Assembly: GCA_026936325.1 (NCBI GenBank)
Contig: JAPTHN010000013.1
Span: forward strand, 19,370,632 to 19,434,631
From: Platynereis dumerilii
Taxonomy: Eukaryota; Annelida; Polychaeta; Phyllodocida; Nereididae
Direction: 5' to 3'
Length of the DNA: 64,000 bases
Shown: positions 33,110-44,028 of the stretch, one piece after another
Position numbering within the stretch: the stretch's first letter is position 1
Layout of the letters: every line of letters begins with the position of its first letter
Program-made: the position numbers and the translations under genes
The notes under the pieces: model-generated
What the model was told of the DNA's origin: nothing
The model's input: only the letters and a program-made list of their open reading frames with translations
The model's database searches: none

Positions 33110-33416
33110 TTTGTTTGTTTGTTTGTGTTTTACGCCTCAGCAGCACCTTAGTGGGCTATATCGAGGTAGGCGATCGCCGTATGATGATGAGATGAGAAGA
33201 CTGTGAGTCTGGTACATACCCTATTAATTCAGGGATGCCCAGGGTCTTTCAGTTGCCCCAGCATAGAACACTGGATACAACCCACCTCCATTTAATGTCC
33301 CATGGGCTCGGACTAAATTGAGTTCCGGGGTAGGATTCGAACTCACGCCCTCAGAGCCAGTGGTTGTGCAAACAAGCACTCTTAACCATTAGGCCACGGA
33401 GGAACTCTCATACATG
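33110..33416 (-). mobile_element. tRNA-derived SINE family B, full length with 14 bp TSD
   Basis: Flanked by CTCATACATGTATG (33096-33109 and 33417-33430). On the minus strand it starts with a tRNA-like head, A-box TGGCCTAATGGTTAAGAGTG and B-box GAGTTCGAATCC. A unique body of about 200 bp follows, with a (CAAA)n tail at the left edge. It is very similar to the copy at 32744-33047, so both are young. Confidence 0.88.
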
Positions 33417-33430
33417 TATGACAAATACCA

Positions 33431-33951
33431 CAGTTACTTTGACGAGCATTGTTTGAAAAAGCTTGAACATAGACAGATGAAAACAACTGATACAGCTTTT
33501 ATATATAAATTATTGTCCTGTAGAGCAGAACCTATCAAAATGTCGAAATTCATATTAGCAATTTGGTTGGATGGCTACTGAGGCCTAAACTAGTTCTATT
33601 GTTAACTGTCAAATTTTTTTTAGAAAAAGGAGTCTCACTAAACCCCACCCTCCCCTATTGGTCACAACTTCAAAATGCTTCATTCATCTTTAATCAAATT
33701 TATATATTATGGTTTGCTTAAAAGTAGATCAGGAGGTCAATTAACTGGAGGTGGTTGTTGTGCCAATTACTATCTTCTAAAAAGGTAATGAAGAGAATGC
33801 TTCACATAGTAATAATTATCAGTTTGTGAAATTAACCTTTAACTCAAACCATCACTGACATGGCCTGTCAATAGGCTGTCATATACTATTGATTGAATAT
33901 CATTTTAACCACATGCTGAAGTTCCACTCGTTGATTATAAGAACACTGAAT
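33431..33951. other. GON2 intron, nothing recognised
   Basis: AT-rich DNA without exon signals. Confidence 0.4.
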
Positions 33952-34317
33952 GACACGGGCGTAGATTTTTCATTTTTGTAGGGGGAGGGGTGATTTCCGA
34001 ATAAGTGTACTTCAAGTAAGGCCCAACGGGCCAAAAATCGCATGGCAAGGAATTCGGGTGCCTCCTGAGGGCCCAGAAGCCAAAATATTTTAGATTATTG
34101 AAAGGAAAATTCTCAGCAACTTGGAGCACGTATTTTCTTAATATTACGCTAGTATTATGGCAAAAAACAGTTAAATAATTCAATAATTCTCAACACCAAG
34201 TAGTTATGACTTGAGATTCTAGGGGGGGGGATATTTATAGGATCGTCCCCCCAGGGTCATCCTAGGGGGATGCATCCCCCAACCCCCCCTCCCCTCCCCC
34301 CAGGATCTACGCCCCTG
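33952..34317. mobile_element. hAT-like MITE, 8 bp TSD with one mismatch
   Basis: Ends ACGGGCGTAGAT and ATCTACGCCCCTG, flanked by CACTGAAT (33944-33951) and CAGTGAAT (34318-34325). The interior ends in a C-rich run, as in the other hAT MITEs here. Confidence 0.65.
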
Positions 34318-34325
34318 CAGTGAAT

Positions 34326-35332
34326 GGAACTTTGACAGCTGAATCTGGTTTGTTTTGGCTTACTTCCTCTGCACTGTGGCCTTGAACGCCTTCGCTTTTG
34401 GCATTTGAGGTATTTGGATGATCTAAATAAGGTTTTGGTTTAACTTTTGTGATATTTTTGATAGCCCTATGCCAGGCCGTCTTCTGGGATCTCAACATTT
34501 TGTAATGCACCAGACAATTTGTTATATTTTTTCTTGTAATCTTATAATATAGTAAGCATTGGACAACAGAGAATATGAGATTTATTTATGAAGACCCTGT
34601 TACCCACAGGTGAGGTACAATGTAGTATAGGTGGCGCATGGGGGTGAGGAGGGGGCCCCATGAAGAAAACTCCAGCACGCTGGTGTTATCAACAGGAACA
34701 ACAACAACTTCAAGCTCCCCTGTCATTTCCATATAAACAGCACTAGCTGTGAGCAGACTGGCAGAATTCAGGGTCATGCTTGAATAAATTCAGTTCTTTA
34801 ATGCTTAAAATCCTCATCTTTGGACCTTCATCTGTGCATTATTAGCACAGATAGCATAAAACTGACTGTACACAGTGGTAATATACACTTTAATGTTTTA
34901 GTTTCAACTTTCAGGGCAGTTGTTCAATGTTCATCATAGGTTTAAATGTAATCAGCGGCCTGGCAGTTGCTGCATCTGATTTCTGGCAGAGTTCACTGCT
35001 TCGCAGCTCTCCGATATTGTGTCTTTTGTGCATTCAAAAGCAGTTCTTGCTTAATGCATCATAGGCCCATGTATGAAGTCAGTGTGCAATTATTAATATT
35101 TTTTTGCCGGAGGTATTTGTAAGACATTGCTTGATTTAGAAATGAATAGTTGGAGACTTCGCGCTTGAAATAATTAAAATACTGTCGCTGTCTAAATGAA
35201 AATAATCATTTCCCGTCGAGGAAATCTCCCCCTTGATATTAAATGGTCACACCCTAACAGTTTCTGTTTATATATTTTTATTTTACTTAAACCTGAAAAT
35301 ACTCTATTAAATCATTATACTTCGAAACTTAC
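34326..35332. other. GON2 intron, nothing recognised
   Basis: No exon signal or repeat end seen. Confidence 0.4.
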
Positions 35333-35419
35333 CGTAGGGGTGAATATAAATCCTGTTTCACTCAGATCTACTGTTGAGGTGAATGGAGGGTTATAAATGC
35401 AACCGTTGCAGTTTTCAAC
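35333..35419 (-). CDS. GON2 exon: GON domain, paired-Cys segment
   Basis: 29 codons, phase 0 both ends, acceptor ATGCCTTCAG, donor ACGGTAAGT. VENCNGCIYNPPF then VDLSETGFIF aligns with GON1 exon 5; both cysteines retained. Confidence 0.85.
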
Positions 35420-35574
35420 CTGAAGGCATTTGCAAATATACGATATTTATAATAAGTAATTACATTGGAGAAGTACGTAATTGTATTTGAAGCTGGGGAA
35501 TTTATAGCTCAAATGTAAATGTTCAAATCTGAAAGTTTCAGTGTCTGCAAACAGAAGGTTATGCAACATCCCTA

Positions 35575-35775
35575 CAGACATAAAGTGAGGAAAATAAGTA
35601 TTTGACTCCCTACCACATTTCACGTTTTGGGCACTTGCGCATGCTCCAAACCTCTGAAATTTCTCAGGTAGATTTGGTCCAACATCTACCTGAGAAATTT
35701 CGAGGTTTGGAGCAAGCGCAAGTGCCCAAAACAGAAAATGTGATATAGGGGGTCAAATACTTATTGTCCTCACTG
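35575..35775. mobile_element. Tc1-like hairpin MITE, TA flanks
   Basis: The ends resemble the widespread Tc1 terminal motif (inverted CAGTGAGGACAATAAGTATT on the right). The centre is a long stem whose arms share CTCAGGTAGAT and GCACTTGCGC-type blocks, with the loop near 35685. TA lies on both sides (35573-35574, 35776-35777). Confidence 0.8.
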
Positions 35776-36212
35776 TATCTATAATTTCAAAAAAAACCCA
35801 TCTGAATTGATATTATTACTCCTTTATTCGGTTGCAACAGTTACATTGTACTGCAACATGTGGGGCCCTATGGCCACATAAGATGATGGGGCCCCAGTGG
35901 CAGCCCCACATTCCTTGTTTTTCCATTACTGTAATTACATCAAGTTGGAAGGGCCCTCCCCTATACAGAGTACTCTCACATTGGGGGCTATAGCTGAAAA
36001 GTTTGATTGCATTTCAGACTTTCAGTCACAAACTTGGTGAAAAAGAGAGACATTTAGGCATTTTTCTCTGTTAAATTTTTTTTTGCATCTTGCATGGGCC
36101 CTGTTGAGTGCTTGGGCCAGTGGCAGCTGCCACTCTGCCACAAAGGCAAGTCATCCTGCCTTTTTTTAACTGACAATGTATCTATGACTATGTTTAAATA
36201 TCATGGATTCAC

Positions 36213-36308
36213 CGTGCCGTAATCCGCTGGAGTTCTATAGGTGACATTATGCGTTTCCTCATACACAGTTGTTGAAAATGTTGCGTCAGTTCCTATTATT
36301 TCAAAAGT
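36213..36308 (-). CDS. GON2 exon: GON domain middle
   Basis: 32 codons, phase 0 at both ends, acceptor TACATTTCAG, donor ACGGTGAAT. TFEIIGTDATFSTTVYEE aligns with GON1 exon 4. Confidence 0.83.
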
Positions 36309-36492
36309 CTGAAATGTAAATGAATGATATCAGTTAATGTTTTGTATTGACTTAAATACTTATCTTGAATATTTTACCATAATCAGATATTACGGTAAAT
36401 TTAAAAGCTTTCTCAGCTGTCCGCTTATTTCTTAGGCTTTATTTGGGAATTAAAGATCTATATTAAGAAACTCCTGAATCTACACAGAAACT

Positions 36493-37019
36493 AGGCCTCA
36501 TGGCAGGATACACCCTCAACCCCCTGGGGTTACCACTGTTTTATCATGGGGTAACTGAGGGTAGTTGAGGGATGGCGAATTTGGTTGAGGGGAGGCGAGT
36601 TCGTTTGAGGGGAGGCGAGGGGATGTGAGTTTAGTCGAGGGGAGCGGAGTTTAGTTGAGGGGAGGCGAGTTTAGTTGAGGGGAGGCGAGTTTACTTGAGG
36701 GGAGTGAGTTTACTTGAGGGCAGGTGAGTTTAGTTGAGGGGAGATGAGTTTACTTGAGGGCAGCCGAGTTTACTTGAGGGGAGGCGAGTTTAGTTGAGGG
36801 GAGGCGAGTTTAGTTGAGGGGAGGCGAGTTTAGTTGAGGTAAGTTGAGTTTAGTTGAGGTTACTTGAGTTTAGTTGAGTTAAGTTGAGGGTAGTTGAGGG
36901 AAGCTGAGGGTAGTTGAGGGTGGCGGAAGTGAAAAGGGGTAAGTTGAGGGTAAAAGAGGTTAAGTTGAGGGTGCCGAGTTTATGAGAGGGTTTGGGGGGT
37001 GTATCCTGTCGTGAGGCCT
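36493..37019. mobile_element. MITE carrying a G-rich minisatellite, 7 bp TSD
   Basis: Inverted ends AGGCCTCATGGCAGGATACA and its near copy, flanked by AGAAACT (36486-36492 and 37020-37026). Almost all of the interior (36540-36990) is a tandem array of ~20 bp units built from TTGAGGGGAGGCGAGTTTAG, about 22 copies, degenerating at the right into AAGTTGAGGG units. The GGGG/GG spacing could form G-quadruplexes. It lies in GON2 intron 2 on the sense strand's C-rich side. Confidence 0.8.
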
Positions 37020-37303
37020 AGAAACTGAAGACACTATTTGAGTCTATTTCATATGGTGACGGAAAACCCAACAAAAGATAGAAGTTGGAATTTAGATGAT
37101 GTATCCGAAACAAATAGGGATCTGATATGCCTACTACGAAATGAATAACAATTTAAGAAGTCGAGTAGACAAAAAAGTAAAAGACCAAGTCAAACTTGAA
37201 GTAGATGACGACATTTTACCAAAAGTGCTTCAGTGTTATCTCTTTGGAACTAGCGAAAAAAGCATACTCAATGCATAAATGCATATATACATACAGTTCA
37301 ACC

Positions 37304-37949
37304 CAATAAAGTGAGAACATTTTCCGTCAAAAGTCCTCTGTTTACCCTTTTGCCTTCTTTTCTACTCTCCACCCCAAATCTCCTTGCAACTGGCTTTGAC
37401 TTCTCACCACAACCTTAACCAGGGGTGCCAGAAGGGAACGAGGGCGGCAGGGAGGGTCGGTCGAGAAAGGGCAAATCTAATTCACACGACAAAATTTTAT
37501 ATAGCGGCAATACTAAATTTGAATTTTTGCCTAAATTTATCGTAAATTAAGGCCTTATAATGGTTTTTCTTCGAAGATCAAAAGGGCAACCTTGCCCCCC
37601 CTACCCCTCCTGGCCAAGGGCAGGAGGGGCAATTGCCCCCCCCCCTGCTCCCCCCAGTTCCGGCACCCTTTACCTTAACCCATATAAAGAACTTGCGTTA
37701 GGACAGTTGGCAATGTAATCGCAAGTAGCAAAGGGACACAATATCAAAAGAAAACAAACAAAATGGAGGTGATGCAGTTTGAACTGGTGTTGGCTTAATG
37801 TCAATTTAATGTAATTTTAAAAGGTAGTTCAAAATAGGTAAAGGTAGGATGTGAATTGTAGAGAGCCCAAAGGTGTGCACGGGTGAAGTAGTGACTGATC
37901 AATGCTTCCTTCCTGCTGGGGTAGTCTTACTTTATTTTGGGTTGTACTG
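37304..37949. mobile_element. mariner-like MITE copy 2, interrupted by a hAT MITE
   Basis: Ends CAGTTCAACCCAATAAAGTG and inverted ACTTTATTTTGGGTTGTACTG with TA on both sides (37302-37303, 37950-37951). Without the insert at 37430-37671 it is about 400 bp, the length of the copy at 18869-19270. Confidence 0.8.
37430..37671. mobile_element. hAT-type MITE with exact 8 bp TSD, nested
   Basis: ACCTTAAC lies on both sides (37422-37429, 37672-37679); left end CAGGGGTGCCAGAAGG, right end TTCCGGCACCC. Same family as 16444-16725. Confidence 0.85.
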
Positions 37950-37951
37950 TA

Positions 37952-38839
37952 TACACACTATACAAACGGACAGACTTAACGGGAGTTATCAGGCATATAA
38001 GGCAGTCAACATATTTTAAAAGAAGAAAAATAACAGTGTCCATGTGACAGCTTTGATACTATGATCCTAAATGAATGAAATGATCACAAGAACATTTATC
38101 CTAATGAAAAATTCAATCAGAAGTAACCACAGACATTTTGGGGTATTTGTACTGACTGGTGTCTCAATTTTGTCTTTGTAAATCACTTTTTAGTTATTTT
38201 CTGTGAAAATTTTGGAAAAACCAAGAGAGAGGATAATAGCTGAGAATATAAGGCACTTTATAAGATGTGTTGCAAGCTTGAAAATGCTTCATTAATACAC
38301 TAGATTGGCTTTTTAAAATCGGCTTCTTCACAAAAATCTTGAAAGGGCAGTTGAATGCGGTAGGCTTAAACTGGAACATTTCAATAGTGCCTTCAATATT
38401 TGTTTATTTAAATGTGATTGACTGGTCAAATATTTATGAAATAGTGTGCATAAAACGGCCAACGATATTCGGAACATGTTAATGTAACTTTCAACGTCTT
38501 GGTATTAAGTAATTGATCACAGTGTGGAAAATTCCTAGTCTTTTTTAATTCTCCGCATGATAACTTGATAATCCAAGAAAATGAGAAAAAGTAGTGCACC
38601 CAGCGTCATCAAGAGATGCCAGGGAAAGAATCTGTATCAGCTGGTATCAAATATCACGTTTTCGAAGCATAATATTTAATAAAATAATAGGTTAACTGCC
38701 ATAATCGTCTCCTCCCTGCTGTTGAGTCTGTCCGTTTGTACAGCGTGGGATATATATACATGTATGTGTTGAATTGCCAATATCAGGTAACAGAAGATGC
38801 TTCTTCAAAAATGCTAGAATGAAGGTTAGGCAAACTTAC
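37952..38839. other. GON2 intron, right part
   Basis: No repeat or exon recognised; ends at the donor GTAAGT (38839-38834). Confidence 0.4.
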
Positions 38840-39105
38840 AGACATATTAACAGCAACTTTAGAGTAGAACGTTGTTTTGTTATATCTGATGATATTTCTC
38901 CCGCCACCAACATGTTTTCCAGTCATTTGATAAAAGGAGTTTTTCTGAACAAGGTTGATATACTCCCTGGGAGACCCAGTTGTCATATCGTGGCAGTAGA
39001 TTACAGCAGGTTGCCCATTGAAGTCCATGGTGTAGTTTCCATCCCGAGCGGCGGGATTCATCTGAAGAAATTCCAAGCAATTTGCAGGCAAATGACAACC
39101 TGAAA
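38840..39105 (-). CDS. GON2 exon: N-terminal half of GON domain
   Basis: The exon starts after acceptor AAAATTTTCAG in phase 1 and ends at TCTGTAAGT in phase 0, as in GON1 exon 3. Encodes GCHLPANCLEF, DGNYTMDFNGQPAVIYCHDM, GSPREYINL and SKVAVNMS. DGNYTMDFNG is identical in both paralogues. A second acceptor six bases further in would drop two residues without changing frame. If the intron upstream is not removed, the frame stays open for about 65 further codons to 39304. Confidence 0.88.
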
Positions 39106-39342
39106 CTGAAAATTTTTCAATAAAGCAAGTAGAGCTTGTTCCAAATTGACGACATCTGCATTTAATACCGCCGATCCCGTAAAAAGGGTCCTGTTTTCCA
39201 CATTTGCGCGTCCACATTTTATTTCGAAATCCCGCCATCCCGAAAATTTGTCCTGTATACATGCATTTTACTACGTACGACGCTAGCCCCCCTTCTGGTG
39301 TCAAATTTTTACAGCCGGATTTTCAAATTTTGTCCAACATAC

Positions 39343-39418
39343 CAATAAACATGAGAGCTACCAACCACAAAAAACCAATACTGGTCCAAAATACCAAAAG
39401 ATGTAAGTGATATCCATT
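39343..39418 (-). CDS. GON2 signal-peptide exon (5' limit uncertain)
   Basis: The minus-strand segment encodes LLVFWTSIGFLWLVALMFI, a strong hydrophobic core, and ends in phase 1 at ATTGGTATGT, the same phase as GON1 exon 2. VFWT may correspond to VLWT of GON1. The acceptor taken here is GCATAG; ACCAG at 39381-39385 is an alternative. No in-frame ATG suits as start, so a further 5' exon is expected beyond 39420. The 237 bp intron that follows is very short for this locus. Confidence 0.5.
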
Positions 39419-39419
39419 C

Positions 39420-40542
39420 TATGCTTAAGCAAAAATAGCTAAAAGTAGTTTTATGTCCAAGTCACATCCCTCTGCCACCGCTGGGTTAATGCACAACTTC
39501 GCAATAACACTTAACTTTCAAGAAATTGATTTAACCTATATATCAATGATTTGCAATTACGATAAAAGGTCATAATGGACCGCAGAGAATGTGAAACGAA
39601 ACATATTGATAAAAGCAAATGGTACATTAGGTTTCATAATTTACCTTCCTCTAGAGCTGAAGCGATTCCTCAGTTAACCAAGTACAAAGGTCAAAGTATT
39701 ATTCAGAGAGAAATCTAAATATCAATAACCAAAAATTTGCCACCCACATGTTTCCAACTGAATTTGGCTTCCATACTTTTAATGCCGATACACTAATTAT
39801 TTATCTATTCCTAAGCAATACAGTTGAACAGTTCATATACAGTGCCCCCTGTAATTGAGTGAAATGGGAGATGTTTTGCAATAAGGACAATGTTAAACAT
39901 CCCCAGACAAACTGCTTGTGGAAGCATGAATTCTTGTTCAATGAAATGAAAACATAATGGGTCCTTGAGGCTGATATTTGAGGCATAACTATGGCTGCCA
40001 ATTTTCTTTGCTGGACTCAAGAGTTAGGTATGAGCCAATCTTTAATAAGTAAGTGAAATAAGAGGCAATGTTGTCCTTGCTATTATATGGGAAGGGGGTT
40101 CACTTGTCACTTTTCAAAGATTTTGACCCATATAGATACTACCTGCTTGCGTTTGCAAATGTCACACTTCAATCCGCCATTTGCTTTTTGAAAAATGCAA
40201 ATGTATTTGCATTTGCATTTGCGTTTGATATAGAAATATGAAAACATTTACATTTGCTTTTGCACTGGGCATGTATACATCCTTGACAGTTGTGTGATAT
40301 TAAGAAGTACAAAGTTAGGTGCAGACTGAATTAATTAAAGATGACATGTGTTACGATGAGCAATGAACATAAAAGTCTCATGAATAATGGACAATGCATA
40401 AGTTTGATCAATAACTAGAATGTCATTTCTAGGGCATTTATCCTGCTGGGGTTTTGTAAATATCACGTCTGACCGATCATAAACGTATAGAATACATTTT
40501 TAGTTAGATCATATTGGCAGCATTTTCTAAATCAATAGCTTT
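39420..40542. other. Region between the divergent GON2 and receptor genes
   Basis: This is the outer part of the ~2.1 kb between the GON2 5' end (minus) and the receptor start (plus), so it should hold the GON2 first exon and promoter, though none can be pinpointed. At 40186-40226 the hexamer ATTTGC repeats several times, producing octamer-like ATTTGCAT sites. Confidence 0.4.
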
Positions 40543-40838
40543 GGGGGCGACCATTCAATAACCAAGATTCGGGGTTTTGAGTTTTCCTTGACGGAAAATT
40601 ATTTATTTCATGGGAGCAGTGGCAGTACTTCTAAAGTTATTTATTTCAACAATGAGGAGTTCCTGTATATTCATTAATAAAATCCAAAATCAAGCAACAC
40701 CTTGTTAAGAAAATACCGTCGCAGAAAATTTTTATTCTAAGACTACTCAATAAGAATTTACCAATACTAAGCATGTACAGCAACAAATTATATTATTTAA
40801 AAAAAAACTCGAAGCTCTGGATAATAAATGATCGCCCC
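40543..40838. mobile_element. MITE with GGGGGCGACCATT ends, upstream of receptor copy 1
   Basis: Ends GGGGGCGACCATTCAATAAC and the inverted GGGGCGATCATTTATTATCC. Counterpart at 55185-55527 upstream of receptor copy 2, so it was inserted before the duplication. Confidence 0.7.
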
Positions 40839-41494
40839 TTAAGGAAAACGCATTAGAATTATCTAAAGATGGCATTGATTTTATTCATCTGTCATCATAT
40901 CATTAATTATTTTTGCATAATGCAATTCATGTAACATAATTAATATGCCATTCATATCATAATATGACTGAATTAGCTATGAACGCCACGAAATGTAATA
41001 ATAATTAATTTTTTTAAAGCGAATCGCATCGAATATTTTTTTCATTCGTGTTTCATGAAATAGCATTCAATGCGAACAATATGAACTGTCAGTTTAGTCA
41101 CAAAAGATGTTATTTCTATGGTAAAGATAGGCTAGCAATAATTAGCACTATGCTCATTAAAAACAGGAAAAAAGAAGATCTGTCTCTGATGTCAAAATGG
41201 AATTTCACATTAATGTAATATCACACCAAAAAGGTAAATGGTAATCAAATATATCTGTTTCAAATGATACTCCCTTATTATAAAGATATTTGATATGGTA
41301 ATTTGACGGTCTCTGATGGTAATTAATCTTTTGGAGACCATATTTCATTTAATCTTTAGAAGGCAAAAATCAAGTGAATTTCTCAATGACAATAATGTCA
41401 TTTAATGCACTTGACAAAGGCTCAATGACTAGATTTTATCTTTCATTATTTTTTGTCACCTGTAATCACATCAAATTTTATTGTCGCGTGTCCA
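40839..41494. promoter_or_regulatory. Upstream region of receptor copy 1, conserved in the duplicate
   Basis: AT-rich non-coding DNA that aligns over its length with 55535-56228. The closest matches include AATGCACTTGACAAAGGCTC (41404-41423 here) and CATTGTCGC(A/G)TGTCCAT just before the TATA box. Confidence 0.5.
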
Positions 41495-41503
41495 TATATA
41501 AAT
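41495..41503 (+). promoter_or_regulatory. TATA box of receptor copy 1
   Basis: TATATAAAT lies 76 bp before the ATG. The duplicate gene keeps TTTATAAATC at the matching spot, with conserved bases on both sides. Confidence 0.6.
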
Positions 41504-41578
41504 CAAAGAGAGGAAATCTCATGGTCTTTCTGAGATACATTCATGGAAAGAAGAAGAAGATAAGAAGAAGAAGATAAG

Positions 41579-42820
41579 ATGAGGAACACTATTTTTCTTA
41601 CTTATCTGTTGATCTGGAATAATTTTTCCGTGGTGTTTATATATTCTTCACTCAATAATGAATCTGAGTTTATTTCTGCCGAGTTATCAGTTGCTCATCG
41701 ACGACAAGTTACTGAAAATGTATCCGGCGACTTTACCGATGATGACAAATTCAGTGATTTTACTAAAACTACTTTGATTTCTCATTACGATAAACAGAAA
41801 CTTATTACAGGAGGTATAAATGGATATATACAAAACTTAGGCGGAGATGATTTCACTTCCCCATCTGGTACTTCACTCGAAAACAATTCAACAAAATCTA
41901 TAACGATCCATGATATACTTGCTCACAGTAATATAAAGTTATCAGCGACTTCTATGTTATCAGATCAAACGTCTCTTGGTGAGTCTGAAGAATTTACTAT
42001 CTCTATCGTACATAGCAGACTATCAGGTCCTACAGCAGTTAATGAAAATGCAGATTTAAATATTTCACTCTATGGAAATCTAAATAAAGAAATCACTGAA
42101 CAATTTCCATTTCATAATGACCAGTTTGACAAACAGAGACTTGCGAAAGACATCGATAATTATAATGTTGCTTCCGAAGAACTGAAGATATTTGATGAAG
42201 CAATCCCGATGGCTTATTTGAGCACAGAGGTATCAAAAGAGGCCATTGCTGTCACTGTGACTGATCTCGTAACTTCTGATAAGACTATGATCACGATGGA
42301 AAATATCTCGGAAAAATCAATGTCACAATCAATTAATATGGTGGAAAGCAAGCCGGATCATGTTGATCTTAAAACTACAGCTACTTTGAATCTGAATGGA
42401 ACTGATGATTTCACACCTGCCAGTGATCACAAAATATTAGATTATCTTCCAACTCTTGCAAACGACCCTACATATTCTGATGATTTTGTGCATACGACTA
42501 CTGGTGGAGAGCAAAGAGGCGAGGGCCTATCATTGTGGGAGCTTTCTGTAAGTGCAGATATAAGTAACTACTGCCTCAGCATCAATGGTGCTCCGGCTTT
42601 TATTGCGAGAAACAAAGATAAAATTCAATCTATGCACGAATGTATCGAAAAGAATAACATTTTCAAGGCAATGCAACAGTGTTTAGAAAAAGATGAGGGT
42701 CTAGAGAGTTTCTCACGAAAATATCTGCGAGCGTATCCTAAGGAGAAATGCGACTCAACCGACGCTGTATATTTACAAAACATCTGTATTCGTCGTGAAC
42801 ACAAGGAAAAGAAGGACGGC
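41579..42820 (+). CDS. 7TM receptor copy 1, exon 1: signal peptide and long ectodomain
   Basis: Residues 1-414 of a predicted 769-residue receptor. The ATG at 41579 opens a signal peptide (MRNTIFLTYLLIWNNFSVVF); the duplicate gene starts at the same place. Residues 25-330 are hydrophilic, rich in Ser, Thr, Asp and Glu with many N-glycosylation sequons, and probably extended. From about residue 330 a compact Cys-containing region begins (YCL, HECIEKN, QQCLEKD, EKC, NICIRRE). The exon leaves in phase 0 at GGCGTATGT; without splicing the frame ends after 9 more codons at 42850. I recognise no known domain; the Cys region continues into exon 2. All six exons sum to 2310 bp, exactly 770 codons. 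Confidence 0.85.
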
Positions 42821-43799
42821 GTATGTATTTTGCCCTCGGGCCAGACCTAATTTATCTTTAGCTTCTTGAATCTTCTTGAGGAACTATTTCTGGGCTTGTT
42901 CTGCAGAATGATAAAAAAAGCTGTGATCTAGATTTTCCATCATGTCAATTTGACTATTTGATAAAAATTGTAGGTTAGCCAATTCTTTTTCCATATACTT
43001 GTATATATGCAGAAAATCTTTTTGGTTTGTAAATCCGAGAAGCTACAAATTAATTATGCCTGGCCTTAAAGATTTGTGCATTGATTGATTTAAGGAAATC
43101 TATATTAGGTTTGACTTGCATATATATGCATAAAATTATATAGTGGGAAAATATATATTTGACACCCTTGCGGAGTTTGTGGAAGTGCCCAGCACGTTGT
43201 TTGGGCATTTGTTTCAATGCAACAGACGAAACATAATGTCATGACATCACTGAAGTCTCCCAGAGTAAAAAGTCATGACTCATCCTTTATTGACTGTATG
43301 GCAAAGTTGTTTATAATATAGATTCAAATTTAGTTACTGATAGATAGATAGATAGATAGATAGATTGATAGATATCCATGGCAAGTGCAGCCCCCGGGCG
43401 CTCACAAGGGTTGATTGATGAGATGGTAGAGAGAGCAGGAGTCCTTTTTCCTTTTACACATTTACCCATGTGAGGGACCTTTCATTTGGCCAGCACAGAC
43501 ACTGATATAAGGGGCCACCAATTTAACGTCTCATCCGAACGACATCCAGCTCTTCAATCATGTGAATACTACATCAAATTGAAACATTTTATTACAATTG
43601 TTAATTATTCAGACCGTTTCAAACAAATTAAACAATTCTAACGCATTCAGCCTACAACTCAGTTTATAATTTTTGAATTTCAAAAAGCAAAACTGATCAT
43701 CAATTTTACAAGCATGTAACTGAAATCTGATAATTGTCAGCCTATGATCGCCAGTCAGTAAATTAATCATGTGTGCTCTGATAATTTCATAAGTTTCAG
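42821..43799. other. Receptor copy 1, intron 1
   Basis: The first ~450 bp align with the intron of copy 2 (57329 on). An insertion at about 43330-43550 is absent from copy 2: a GATA run (43338-43372) followed by the repeat below. Confidence 0.6.
43376..43545. repeat. Dispersed repeat, copy 2 of the 4975 family
   Basis: Carries CCAGCACAGACACTGATA and GCCACCAATTTAACGTCTCA blocks as at 4975-5110. Adjacent to a (GATA)n run that may be its tail. Confidence 0.5.
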
Positions 43800-44028
43800 G
43801 CTTTGTTTGCAATGTGCTCAGTGTTATCATCGAAAGAAAGACCTTTTGACAAATCAACTTCCAGAGAAGTCCTGTTGGACTTCGCTCGACAACACTGTAA
43901 AAATATCATGCAAGATGAACACAAATTTACATACGATATCTATGTTGGACATGAATGTCACTTGAGTCACTTTAAAGAGGATGGAAAAATCCTAGCAACC
44001 ACAGACATCCTTACATGGAGTGTTTATG
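43800..44028 (+). CDS. Receptor copy 1, exon 2: membrane-proximal Cys region
   Basis: Residues 415-490, acceptor AAGTTTCAG, donor ATGGTAAGT, phase 0 to phase 1. Sequence features: MCSVLSSKER, LLDFARQHC, KFTYDIYVGHECHLSHF and DILTWSVYG. The whole exon is very close to 58070-58298. With exon 1 it gives eight ectodomain cysteines between about residues 333 and 466, enough for four disulphides. The last 30 bp and the donor are the seed of the minisatellite that follows. Confidence 0.88.

Noticed and set aside
32740-33416. CRISPR-like spaced repeats
   Set aside because: The repeats are two ~305 bp SINEs with target duplications in animal DNA, not short regular direct repeats with spacers.
39120-39304. 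N-terminal extension of the GON2 GON exon as a new Cys-rich domain
   Set aside because: Splice phase and comparison with GON1 favour its being intron; there is no ATG in the open stretch before the cysteines and a stop lies just upstream. Kept only as a finding about possible retention.
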